Source of the DNA: Streptomyces bluensis
GTDB lineage: Bacteria; Actinomycetota; Actinomycetes; Streptomycetales; Streptomycetaceae
DNA: 64,000 nt
NCBI RefSeq assembly: GCF_014650715.1
Contig: NZ_BMVM01000010.1
Location: 124,001-188,000, forward strand
Reading direction: 5' to 3'
A program made the translations under genes and the position numbers. Positions 1-7,233 of the stretch are shown here, piece by piece. Below the pieces are notes generated by a model. It worked only from the letters and a program-made list of their open reading frames with translations. It did no database searches and was not told the DNA's origin. How positions within the stretch are numbered: position 1 is the first letter of the stretch; the number at the start of each line of letters is the position of its first letter.

Positions 1-1
1 G

Positions 2-148
2 GACGACCGGGTCGCCATCTCCCGCATCCTCGCCGACCCGGCCACGAGCGACGCGCTCCGCGCGGCAGCGGAGGCGGCCCTCGACGACGGCTCCCCGGAG
101 GCACTGCGGTACTTCCTTGAGCACGGCCGCTATGAGGTGGGCGCCTAG
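2..148 (+). CDS. ALF repeat-containing protein, C-terminal end (partial)
   Basis: The window opens inside a reading frame that ends at a TAG at 146-148. The last 48 residues fit the ALF repeat of Streptomyces: a run 'AAAEAALDDGSPEALRYFL' followed by 'EHGRYEVGA', where an Ala/Leu-rich helix leads into a conserved FL..G segment. ALF-repeat proteins are usually long, secreted or surface-associated proteins of unknown function built from many such units. Only the end is visible, so total length, signal peptide and partners cannot be judged. A hairpin 24 bases downstream closes the unit. Confidence 0.7.
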   Translation, partial: DDRVAISRILADPATSDALRAAAEAALDDGSPEALRYFLEHGRYEVGA

Positions 149-171
149 GACCTCCCAAGCCGCTCGGGATA

Positions 172-205
172 CGGGCCGTGCTCGCCTGTCGGCAGTCACG
201 GCCCG
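172..205 (+). terminator. Hairpin after the ALF-repeat gene
   Basis: CGGGCCGTG at 172-180 pairs perfectly with CACGGCCCG at 197-205 around a 16-base loop. It lies 24 bases after the stop of the partial gene and has no T-run, the usual form in high-GC actinobacteria. The rest of 206-320 shows no gene. Confidence 0.5.
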
Positions 206-320
206 CTGAACTCCCACCCCGCGTCTGTGGGTTGCACTCGCGTCACGGCGGGAGATCTACCGGGTCCACGCTTGATCACGAGGGCGGAAACGACAGTTTG
301 ATCAGAACTCGGTACGCACC

Positions 321-1355
321 CTAGGACGGGCGCCGCGACAGCCTCTTCAGCCCCCACAGAACGACGATGCCGGCCCCCACGAGGATCGCGCCGGTCTTGA
401 ACCCGGAGCTCGCGCCGCCACCGCCGCCCCCGGCGGCCTCCGAACCCCCGTCCCCACCCCCGGAGGACGAGGCCGAGCCGCCGGTGGCCCCGCCGGGCGC
501 GTCCCGCGCCACGACCGTGCTGCCCTCGCCCTCAGTGCCGTACAGGATCTTGGACCCGTCGGGCGTGTACGTCACCGACTCGCCCTGTCTCTGCAGGGGG
601 ACGCTCAGCTGCTGGATCCGCTTGATCTTCCCGTCGTTCCAGTCGTACAGGATGCCGCCGAAGTACCCGCGTACGGCGAGCCGCTTGCCGTCGGGTGAGA
701 AGGCCGCGTCGGTGGCCCACAGGTCGACGGGGGCGACGGGCTCGTAGACGTTCGTGCCGGACGCGGAGAGCTTCGCGGGCCCCTCGTACAGATGCCCGCC
801 GTCCTCCTGCTTGTCGATGATGTAGACGCGCCCGGTCCTGGGGTGGACGACCAGGGACTCGGCGTCGCGGGAGCCGTCGGAGTACTTCACGACGTACTGA
901 GTGGCCCGGATCGTCTGGTCCTTGAGCTCCTTGGGCTCGGGCAGCTGGTAGATCCACACGTGGGGCCAGGTGACGCCGTCGTTGTCGCCGATGTCGCCGA
1001 CCCAGATCTGGTTGCCGGGCCCGATGGAGATGGCCTCGACGTCACGCGGTGTGCCGACGCCGGTCATGGTGACGGTGGCGACGGTCCTGCCGGTCCTGCT
1101 GTCGACGGCGTAGAGGTAGGCGCCCGTGTCCTGGTCGTTGTGGGTCCAGTAGATCCCCGGGTGCAGGCGCGAGGCCGCCAGGCCGCTGGACTCGGTGATC
1201 CTCGGGTCCTTGAGGGCGAACTCGCCGTCGTCGTCAGCGGCGACCGGCGCGGCCGAGGCGGCGGCGAGGAGAACCCCGGCGAGGCCGACGAGGACGGGGA
1301 GGAGGGGAAGGCGAGGGAGCCGGAGGAGGGATCGACGCGGCAATCGACGAGGCAT
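321..1355 (-). CDS. Secreted, C-terminally anchored beta-propeller-like protein
   Basis: About 344 residues from the ATG at 1355. A basic N-terminus with a hydrophobic stretch (LPVLVGLAGVLLAAASAAPVAA) is a signal peptide. The body has propeller-like blades with repeated motifs such as 'IGDIGDND', 'HPRTGRVYII', 'FSPDGKRLAV' and 'TPDGSKILY'. It ends in a Gly/Ser-rich linker, one hydrophobic helix and a short basic tail (LKRLSRRPS), so it is probably held at the cell surface. An in-frame GTG at 1385 is possible, but TACGGT lies 7 bases before the ATG, as in leaderless Streptomyces transcripts. It is divergent from the SGNH hydrolase gene. No catalytic motif is visible and the exact family is not recognised. 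Confidence 0.75.
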   Translation of the reverse strand: MPRRLPRRSLLRLPRLPLLPVLVGLAGVLLAAASAAPVAADDDGEFALKDPRITESSGLAASRLHPGIYWTHNDQDTGAYLYAVDSRTGRTVATVTMTGVGTPRDVEAISIGPGNQIWVGDIGDNDGVTWPHVWIYQLPEPKELKDQTIRATQYVVKYSDGSRDAESLVVHPRTGRVYIIDKQEDGGHLYEGPAKLSASGTNVYEPVAPVDLWATDAAFSPDGKRLAVRGYFGGILYDWNDGKIKRIQQLSVPLQRQGESVTYTPDGSKILYGTEGEGSTVVARDAPGGATGGSASSSGGGDGGSEAAGGGGGGASSGFKTGAILVGAGIVVLWGLKRLSRRPS

Positions 1356-1494
1356 GCCGTCAACCGTATGCCGTCTTCCGCCCACGGGCTGTGCCCGTCC
1401 GGTACCGCGGCAGTCCCCGGCACGTGGCGAGGCTCACAGCGCGGAACCGCCCCGCAGCGCCTACCCCTTGGTAGCGCTGCATCATGATGGCCGG

Positions 1495-2175
1495 ATGCTC
1501 AGGTTCATGCCCGTCGGCGACTCCATGACCATCGGCAGCGCGGGCGATCACACGTGGCGTTACCGGCTGTGGCAGCACCTGTGCGCGACGTACGGCGGTC
1601 CCTTCAAGATCGTCGGCCCCCGGGAGGCGCTCCACGACAAGATCACGGACACCGCGACGTCGTACGCCTACGCGGACCCGGACTTCCCACGTGCCCACCT
1701 GGCGGGGTGGGGCGAGGGCTGGCTCCACATGGCGCCGCTGATCACGGAGACGGTGCGGACCCACCGCGCGGACGTGCTGCTCGTCTCGCTGGGCCTGATC
1801 GACCTGGGCTTCTACACGGACGCGGACCAGACGGCGGAGAACGTACGGCGCTTCGTGGCCGGAGCCCGCCTGGGGAACCCGCGCGTCCGCATGGTCCTGC
1901 TGCCCGTGATCCCGAACATCCGGGCGGAGTCGGACGCCTCCTTCGCCGCCCAGGTGACCCGCTTCAACGAACTCCTCGCCAAAACGGCGGCCGACCTGGA
2001 CGAACCCCGCTCCCCGCTCCTGCTCGCCTCGTCCCCGCCGTCGTACGACATCCACCGGGACACCTACGACGGCACACACCCGAACGCGAGCGGCGAGCAC
2101 CGGATAGCGGCGGCCTTCGCCGACACGATGCACCAGGCGTGGGATCTGGGGGAGCCGTACGACGCTCAGCGCTGA
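1495..2175 (+). CDS. SGNH/GDSL-type hydrolase
   Basis: Encodes 226 residues starting MLRFMPVGDSMTIG. GDS at residues 8-10 is the block I nucleophile motif, and 'YDGTHPNASGEHRIA' near the C-terminus carries the Asp and His of block V. Block III appears as 'SLGLIDLG', with a Leu where many family members have Asn. This start puts the catalytic motif close to the N-terminus, as is normal for cytosolic SGNH hydrolases; the frame is open further upstream but there it runs antisense to the neighbouring gene. No signal peptide. Likely an esterase or lipase of unknown substrate. Confidence 0.85.
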   Translation: MLRFMPVGDSMTIGSAGDHTWRYRLWQHLCATYGGPFKIVGPREALHDKITDTATSYAYADPDFPRAHLAGWGEGWLHMAPLITETVRTHRADVLLVSLGLIDLGFYTDADQTAENVRRFVAGARLGNPRVRMVLLPVIPNIRAESDASFAAQVTRFNELLAKTAADLDEPRSPLLLASSPPSYDIHRDTYDGTHPNASGEHRIAAAFADTMHQAWDLGEPYDAQR

Positions 2176-2271
2176 GGCCTCCGAGTAAGAGAGCCGTGTC
2201 CCCGGCGCCGTGCGTATCGTTATACCGCGCGGCTTCACTCGTCCATGGGGCAGCCGGCGAGGAGCGCCACG

Positions 2272-2862
2272 ATGACCGTCCTTGAAGACAGGATCGCGAT
2301 GGCCGAGAGCGACAACACGCGCCAGCTCGACGAGATGTTCGAGCGGCTCGAAAAGATGCCCGTCCCCGAGGGATACAAGGTCGAGATCGTCGAGGGGGCC
2401 GTCTACATGTCGCCGCAGCGGGATGTTCACTGGGAGACCATCCGCATGATCATCTGGGCGCTCGAAGATCGCTTCGGCAGGCGTGCGAAAGTATTCTCGG
2501 ATGTCCGCATCGACTTCCCCGGCCACCTGAACGGCCTCGCCCCGGACGTCGCCAAGCTGCGCGACGGCGCCGAGAAGGACCCCGAGGGCCGCTGGCGTCC
2601 CGAGGACGTGGAATTCATCGGCGAGGTCATCTCCAAGGACACGGCCAAGAACGACTACGGCCCCAAGAAGACCGCCTACGCCCTCGCCGAAGTCCCCGTG
2701 TACCTCATCGCCGACCCCTACCAGGGCAAGTGCCACCTCTACACCCAGCCCAAGGGCGGCGAGTACCTCACCGAACTGTCCGTCGCCTTCGGCGCTGACG
2801 TCGACATGACCACCACCCTCCTCGGCCTCACCCTCACGACCGACAAGTTCCCCCGCGACTGA
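2272..2862 (+). CDS. Uma2-family (DUF820) endonuclease-fold protein
   Basis: 196 residues from the ATG at 2272, which follows a GGAG about 9 bases upstream; an in-frame ATG at 2245 lacks this. The Uma2 fold shows as 'VEIVEGAVYMSP', 'LAPDVAKL' and 'EFIGEVISKDTAKNDYGPK', ending 'YALAEVPVYLIADP'. E41, D92, E118 and K122 fit a PD-(D/E)XK nuclease core. Streptomyces carry dozens of these genes, usually as orphans; the biological role is unknown. It stands alone here between the SGNH hydrolase and an aldo/keto reductase. Confidence 0.88.
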   Translation: MTVLEDRIAMAESDNTRQLDEMFERLEKMPVPEGYKVEIVEGAVYMSPQRDVHWETIRMIIWALEDRFGRRAKVFSDVRIDFPGHLNGLAPDVAKLRDGAEKDPEGRWRPEDVEFIGEVISKDTAKNDYGPKKTAYALAEVPVYLIADPYQGKCHLYTQPKGGEYLTELSVAFGADVDMTTTLLGLTLTTDKFPRD

Positions 2863-2921
2863 CGCGCCCGGACCACGGACACCTTGCGTAGAGCGCACTC
2901 CACGCCGTTGGCTAGGGAGTC

Positions 2922-3917
2922 ATGAAGTACACACAGCTCGGACGCACGGGACTCAAGGTCAGCCGGCTGGTCCTCGGCACCATGAACTTCGGCCCGCAGA
3001 CGGACGAAGCGGACAGCCACGCGATCATGGACGCCGCGCTGGACGCGGGCATCAACTTCTTCGATACCGCGAACGTGTACGGCTGGGGCGAGAACAAGGG
3101 CCGTACCGAGAGCATCATCGGCAACTGGTTCGCCAAGGGCGGCGAGCGGCGCGACAAGGTCGTGCTCGCCACCAAGGTCTACGGGAACATGAGCCCCGAC
3201 GACACCTCCGTCTGGCCCAACCACCACAAGCTCTCCGCGCTCAACATCCGGCGGGCGGTGGAGGCCAGCCTGAAGCGCCTCCAGACCGACTACATCGACC
3301 TGTACCAGTTCCACCACATCGACCGGAACACTCCCTTCGAGGAGATCTGGCAGGCCATCGACGTCCTCGTGCAGCAGGGCAAGATCCTGTACGCGGGCTC
3401 CAGCAACTTCCCCGGCTACAAGATCGCCCAGGCCAACGAGGTCGCCGCCCGGCGGGGCGGCACCATCGGCCTCGTCAGCGAGCAGTGCCTCTACAACCTC
3501 GCCGAGCGCCGCGCCGAGATGGAGGTCATCCCGGCCGCCCAGGAGTACGGCCTCGGAGTCATCCCGTGGTCGCCGCTGCACGGCGGGCTGCTGGGCGGTG
3601 TGATCAAGAAGGAGGCCAAGGGCGGGCGCAGGACCGGCGGCCGGACCGCCGAGGCGCTCACCGATCCCGCCGTCCGCGCGCAGGTCCAGGCGTACGAGGA
3701 CCTGCTGGAGAAGCACGGCACCGAGCCCGGCGAGGCGGCCCTCGCCTGGCTGCTGACCCGTCCGGGCATCACGGGCCCGATCGTGGGCCCGCGCACCGCC
3801 GAGCAGCTGGAGTCGGCGGTACGGGCGTCCGAGCTGGAGCTGTCCGCGGAACTGCTGACCGCACTGGACGAGATCTTCCCGGGCCCGGGCCCGTCTCCGG
3901 AGGCCTTCGCCTGGTAG
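2922..3917 (+). CDS. Aldo/keto reductase
   Basis: 331 residues with the (beta/alpha)8 NADPH-dependent oxidoreductase signature. The catalytic tetrad is readable as D48, Y53 (FFDTANVYGWG), K85 (LATKVYG) and H131 or H132 (YQFHHID). The N-terminus MKYTQLGRTGLKVSRLVLGTM is that of the YghZ/AKR11-like branch, and the C-terminal 'ITGPIVGPRTAEQLESAV' is the cofactor phosphate-binding segment. Natural substrate unknown. It is monocistronic, closed by the hairpin at 3944-3970. Confidence 0.92.
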   Translation: MKYTQLGRTGLKVSRLVLGTMNFGPQTDEADSHAIMDAALDAGINFFDTANVYGWGENKGRTESIIGNWFAKGGERRDKVVLATKVYGNMSPDDTSVWPNHHKLSALNIRRAVEASLKRLQTDYIDLYQFHHIDRNTPFEEIWQAIDVLVQQGKILYAGSSNFPGYKIAQANEVAARRGGTIGLVSEQCLYNLAERRAEMEVIPAAQEYGLGVIPWSPLHGGLLGGVIKKEAKGGRRTGGRTAEALTDPAVRAQVQAYEDLLEKHGTEPGEAALAWLLTRPGITGPIVGPRTAEQLESAVRASELELSAELLTALDEIFPGPGPSPEAFAW

Positions 3918-3943
3918 GAGCCGCCCGTGTAAAGGGGCGTAAA

Positions 3944-3970
3944 GGGGCGCTCCTACCAGGGGAGCGCCCC
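3944..3970. terminator. Bidirectional rho-independent-like hairpin
   Basis: GGGGCGCTCC at 3944-3953 pairs over 10 bp with GGAGCGCCCC at 3961-3970 around a 7-base loop. It sits between the aldo/keto reductase gene and the oppositely oriented small gene at 4007-4096, so it can serve both strands. Confidence 0.7.
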
Positions 3971-4006
3971 GCGCGGTTCCACGGCTCGCCGGGGGGGGGC
4001 GGGCGA

Positions 4007-4096
4007 CTACCTGCCGAGCGCCGAGGCCATGGCGACGAGGGCGAACATGAGCACGAGCACACCGGCCATGATCCGGTTACGGGTCTTCGGGTCCAC
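4007..4096 (-). CDS. Predicted 29-residue single-pass membrane peptide
   Basis: A GTG at 4096 opens a 29-codon frame reading V/M-DPKTRNRIMAGVLVLMF... and ending ...ASALGR before a TAG at 4007-4009. A positively charged N-terminus is followed by one hydrophobic helix of about 18 residues, so it would span the membrane once. It begins 10 bases after the stop of thpR on the same strand with no clear ribosome binding site, suggesting translational coupling. I have the impression that very similar tiny proteins recur in Streptomyces, but cannot verify it. The function is unknown. Confidence 0.55.
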   Translation of the reverse strand: MDPKTRNRIMAGVLVLMFALVAMASALGR

Positions 4097-4106
4097 GTAG
4101 GTGAGG

Positions 4107-4688
4107 TTAACCGGCCGCCCCGAGCGCCCAGCGGGCGACCGTCTCATACCGGGGCTGCTCCCCCGGCACCCCCGACCTCGGCAGGTTGCTGCGCACCATC
4201 GCCAGCTCGGACACCGTCCACGTACGGCTGGTGAACAGGGCGAGGCTCTCGACGTACGGCCGTACGCGGACCGTCTCCCGGCTGCGGGCCACCGTCAGGT
4301 GCGGCGTGTAGCGGCGGTGCTCCCCCATCGGCACCCCCGCCTTCCGCGCCGCCGCCTCCGAGCGGTCGGCCAGCAGCCGCAGGGCGTTCAGGTCGCCCTC
4401 CGCTCCCGCCCACAGCGCCCGGCCACGCCCGAAGTGCCCGCCGCCCCGCACCGCGAGCGGGAACGGCTCGGTACGCCGCGCGGCACGCTCCAGCCGCTCC
4501 GACAGGCCGGGGACGAGGTCCTCGTCGACCTGGCCGTAGAAGGCGAGGGTGAAGTGCCACCCCGGCCGCCCGGTCCAGCGCAGCCGGTCCGCCCCCGGCA
4601 GCTCCTTCAACTCGCTGACGACGCGCCCCAGTTCGTCGACCACGTCGGACGGTGGCAGCACCGCCGCGAACAGTCTCATGGTGCTCAT
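4107..4688 (-). CDS. thpR: RNA 2',3'-cyclic phosphodiesterase (2H superfamily)
   Basis: About 193 residues. Both HxTx catalytic motifs of the 2H phosphoesterase fold are present: HFTL (H45) and HLTV (H130), counted from the ATG at 4688. The N-terminus MRLFAAVLPPSDVVDEL is typical of ThpR/LigT, long called 2'-5' RNA ligase; the better supported activity is opening 2',3'-cyclic phosphate ends of RNA. In-frame starts at 4697 (GTG) and 4679 (ATG) are also possible. It is followed by the tiny membrane gene at 4096 and preceded on the same strand by the MFS gene. Confidence 0.9.
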   Translation of the reverse strand: MSTMRLFAAVLPPSDVVDELGRVVSELKELPGADRLRWTGRPGWHFTLAFYGQVDEDLVPGLSERLERAARRTEPFPLAVRGGGHFGRGRALWAGAEGDLNALRLLADRSEAAARKAGVPMGEHRRYTPHLTVARSRETVRVRPYVESLALFTSRTWTVSELAMVRSNLPRSGVPGEQPRYETVARWALGAAG

Positions 4689-4720
4689 CGCCCTCACGCC
4701 CCAACGACGACGTCAGCTTC

Positions 4721-6247
4721 TCAGGCCGAGACCGCGGCCGGCTGCTCCTTCGGTACGAACCGTACCCGCGGGTGACCGTCGTGCCAGCCGACCGACAGGC
4801 GCAGACCGCCCACGCGGGCCAGGACCAGGCCGATCGTGACCGCGGCGGTCACGGCGACGGCACCACCGAACGCGAAGCCGACGCGGGGACCGTATGTGTC
4901 CGTGATCCAGCCGGCGATCGGCGCGCCCAGCGGCGTACCGCCCACGAACACCATCATGTACAGCGCCATCACGCGCCCGCGCATGGCCGGATCGGTGGCC
5001 ATCTGGACGGCGGTGTTCGCGGTGACGTTGACCGTCAGGCCGAACATCCCCAGCGGGGCCATGAGGAGCGCGAAGATCCAGTACGACGGTGCCAGCGCGG
5101 CCACGACCTCCAGGGCGCCGAAGGCCGCCGCGCCCGCGATCAGTATCCGCATCCGGGCCGTGCCCCGGCGGGCCGCCAGCAGGGCGCCCGCGACGGAACC
5201 GACCGCCATGAGCGTGTTGAAGAGGCTGTACGCGCCCGCGCCCGCGTGGAAGACGTCGTCCGCGTACGCCGAGAGCCAGACCGGGAAGTTGAAGCCGAAG
5301 GTGCCGATGAAGCCGACGAGGACGATCGGCCAGATCAGCTCAGGACGGCCGGCGACGTAGCGCAGCCCCTCGCGGAGCTGGCCCTTGGCGCGGGGCGCGG
5401 GCTCGTTGACGTGCAGTTCCCGGGCGCGCATCATCAGCAGCCCGGCGATCGGCGCGACGAACGACAGTCCGTTGAGCAGGAACGCCCAGCCGGTGCCCAC
5501 GCTCGTGATCAGCACACCGGCGACGGCCGGGCCGACGAGGCGGGCGGACTGGAAGTTCGCGGAGTTCAGGCTGACCGCGTTCTGAAGTTGCTCGCGGCCG
5601 ACCATCTCGGAGACGAAGGACTGGCGGGCCGGGTTGTCGACGACGGTGGCCATGCCGACGGCGAAGGCGGCCAGGTACACGTGCCAGACCTGGACATGTC
5701 CGGAGAGGGTCAGGAAGGCCAGCACCACGCCCGTGACGGCCATGGCCGACTGGGTGACGAGCAGGGTGGGGCGCTTGGGAAGGCGGTCGACCAGGAGACC
5801 GCCGTACAGACCGAACAGGAGCATCGGCAGGAACTGCAGGGCCATGGTGATACCGACGGCGGTCGACGACCCGGTGAGACTGAGCACCAGCCAGTCCTGG
5901 GCGATGCGCTGCATCCAGGTGCCGGTGTTGGAGACGACCTGACCGATGAAGAAGAGCCGGTAGTTCCGGACCCTCAGGGAACGGAACATCGAGCCGTCGG
6001 ACGCCTTGGCCTTGACCTTGGCCTCGGCCTTGGCCTCGATTGCGGCCTTGGCTTCGATGTCGGCGTTCGTCTCGATGTCGGCCTTCGTCTCGATACCGGC
6101 CTTGGTCTCCATGTCCCCGGGTATCGATTCGGGCGTAACGGTGCCGGCGGCCACGCGGATCAAGGCTGAGGCTGCCGGGTCGTGGGTGGGCAGGGAGTCG
6201 CGGGTGGTCGGTGCGGGGGCGGAATCTGCTCCGGGTCCCGAACTCAA
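4721..6247 (-). CDS. MFS exporter with charged repetitive N-terminal tail
   Basis: 508 residues. From about residue 87 (MFRSLRVRNYRLFFIGQVVS) it is a 12-helix major facilitator of the EntS/DUF894 type, with 'GTWMQRIAQDWLVLSLTGSS' after helix 1. Before this lies a roughly 45-residue tail of repeated units like ETKADIETNADIEAKAA, rich in Lys, Glu and Ala, probably helical and cytosolic. The start is TTG at 6247; a GAGGAGG about 9 bases upstream supports it, and no ATG gives a better one before M46. The MarR gene just upstream on the same strand probably controls it. Substrate unknown, likely drug or siderophore export. Confidence 0.85.
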   Translation of the reverse strand: MSSGPGADSAPAPTTRDSLPTHDPAASALIRVAAGTVTPESIPGDMETKAGIETKADIETNADIEAKAAIEAKAEAKVKAKASDGSMFRSLRVRNYRLFFIGQVVSNTGTWMQRIAQDWLVLSLTGSSTAVGITMALQFLPMLLFGLYGGLLVDRLPKRPTLLVTQSAMAVTGVVLAFLTLSGHVQVWHVYLAAFAVGMATVVDNPARQSFVSEMVGREQLQNAVSLNSANFQSARLVGPAVAGVLITSVGTGWAFLLNGLSFVAPIAGLLMMRARELHVNEPAPRAKGQLREGLRYVAGRPELIWPIVLVGFIGTFGFNFPVWLSAYADDVFHAGAGAYSLFNTLMAVGSVAGALLAARRGTARMRILIAGAAAFGALEVVAALAPSYWIFALLMAPLGMFGLTVNVTANTAVQMATDPAMRGRVMALYMMVFVGGTPLGAPIAGWITDTYGPRVGFAFGGAVAVTAAVTIGLVLARVGGLRLSVGWHDGHPRVRFVPKEQPAAVSA

Positions 6248-6428
6248 AGGGGTTCGCCTCCTCGGCTGTCACGGACTTCGTCGGCCGTCCTCGGGACTGC
6301 GCCGGCGTCGGCAGTCACGATCATCGTGGTCCTCGGCGCCGCCCTCGGGAGGGGCGCCCAGGGGTCTCACGGAGGCGCGGCTCGCTGCGGGGCGGCATAC
6401 GCGCGCCGTGGGCGCCCTGTGCGGCGGC

Positions 6429-6866
6429 TCACAGGTGCGCGAGCTTCTCCAGGACGGGCGCGGCCTCGCGGAGCTTGGCCCACTCGTCCTCGTCAAGGCC
6501 CTGGGCCAGGGTGGTCAGGAAGGCGTTGCGCTTGCGGCGGCTCTCCTCAAGCATCGCCTCGGCACGCTCGGTCTGCTTGACCACCTTCTGGCGCCGGTCC
6601 TCGGGATGCGGCTCCAGGCTGACCAGCCCCTTGCTCTCCAGCAAGGCGACGATGCGCGTCATCGAGGGCGGCTGCACATGTTCCTTGCGGGCCAGTTCGC
6701 CCGGGGTGGCGGTGCCACAGCGGGCCAAGGTGCCGAGCACCGACATCTCCGTGGGGCTCAGCGACTCGTCGACCCGCTGGTGCTTGAGCCGGCGGGACAG
6801 ACGCATCACGGCGGAGCGGAGGGCGTTCACGGCGGCTTCGTCGTCGCCATCGGTCTGATCGGACAT
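6429..6866 (-). CDS. MarR-family transcriptional regulator
   Basis: 145 residues with the winged-helix core 'LSPTEMSVLGTLARCGTATPGELARKEHVQPPSMTRIVALLESKGLV' (split over residues 36-82) and the wing 'PHPEDRRQK'. C-terminal helices form the dimer interface. It lies immediately upstream of, and on the same strand as, the MFS exporter, the usual arrangement for a repressor that releases an efflux gene when bound by the exported compound. The start codon at 6866 is only 3 bases from a palindromic operator, implying autoregulation and probably a leaderless or near-leaderless transcript. Confidence 0.9.
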   Translation of the reverse strand: MSDQTDGDDEAAVNALRSAVMRLSRRLKHQRVDESLSPTEMSVLGTLARCGTATPGELARKEHVQPPSMTRIVALLESKGLVSLEPHPEDRRQKVVKQTERAEAMLEESRRKRNAFLTTLAQGLDEDEWAKLREAAPVLEKLAHL

Positions 6867-6869
6867 GTT

Positions 6870-6899
6870 CTTTAGGGTAACTCATTACCCTCCCTAAAG
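6870..6899. promoter_or_regulatory. MarR-type palindromic operator
   Basis: Two nested inverted repeats are visible: outer CTTTAGGG (6870-6877) with CCCTAAAG (6892-6899), and inner GGGTAA (6875-6880) with TTACCC (6885-6890) around CTCA. The AT-rich centre is unusual here. The position directly in front of the marR start codon fits a self-repression site shared with the exporter. Confidence 0.75.
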
Positions 6900-7031
6900 A
6901 CCACTGCGATGCCACAGGTATGCCCGTGACCCCGCCCACTCATGCGACCCGTCAAGGGGCCATCACCCATACGGGTGAGTCAGGCGCGAAACGTGACACA
7001 CCGCCGCCGAACGGGCCCGACCCTCGTGTCC

Positions 7032-7214
7032 ATGGGGACCAGCGTGCTCAGCCTGCGCATAGACCGCGACCTGCTCGAACGCCTCCGACAACACGCCGCG
7101 AAACGCGGAATGAGCGTCCAGGACTACGTCGCCCAGACGCTCATTCGTGCCGACTTCGACGAGCGGTTCCAGACCGCGGTCGAGGAGACGGAAAAGTTCT
7201 ACGGGGTCAGGTGA
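7032..7214 (+). CDS. Ribbon-helix-helix (CopG/Arc-type) small DNA-binding protein
   Basis: 60 residues from the ATG at 7032: 'SVLSLRIDRDLLERLRQHAAKRGMSVQDYVAQTL' has the pattern of a beta-strand followed by two helices of the ribbon-helix-helix fold used by antitoxins and plasmid repressors. A short acidic tail (ADFDERFQTAVEETEKFYGVR) could bind a partner. An in-frame GTG at 7026 is an alternative start. No toxin-sized gene follows on the same strand: the next gene is the convergent NCS2 permease. It is therefore an orphan antitoxin-like protein or a stand-alone repressor. Confidence 0.7.
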   Translation: MGTSVLSLRIDRDLLERLRQHAAKRGMSVQDYVAQTLIRADFDERFQTAVEETEKFYGVR

Positions 7215-7233
7215 CTCAAGCCACTCAGCGACA

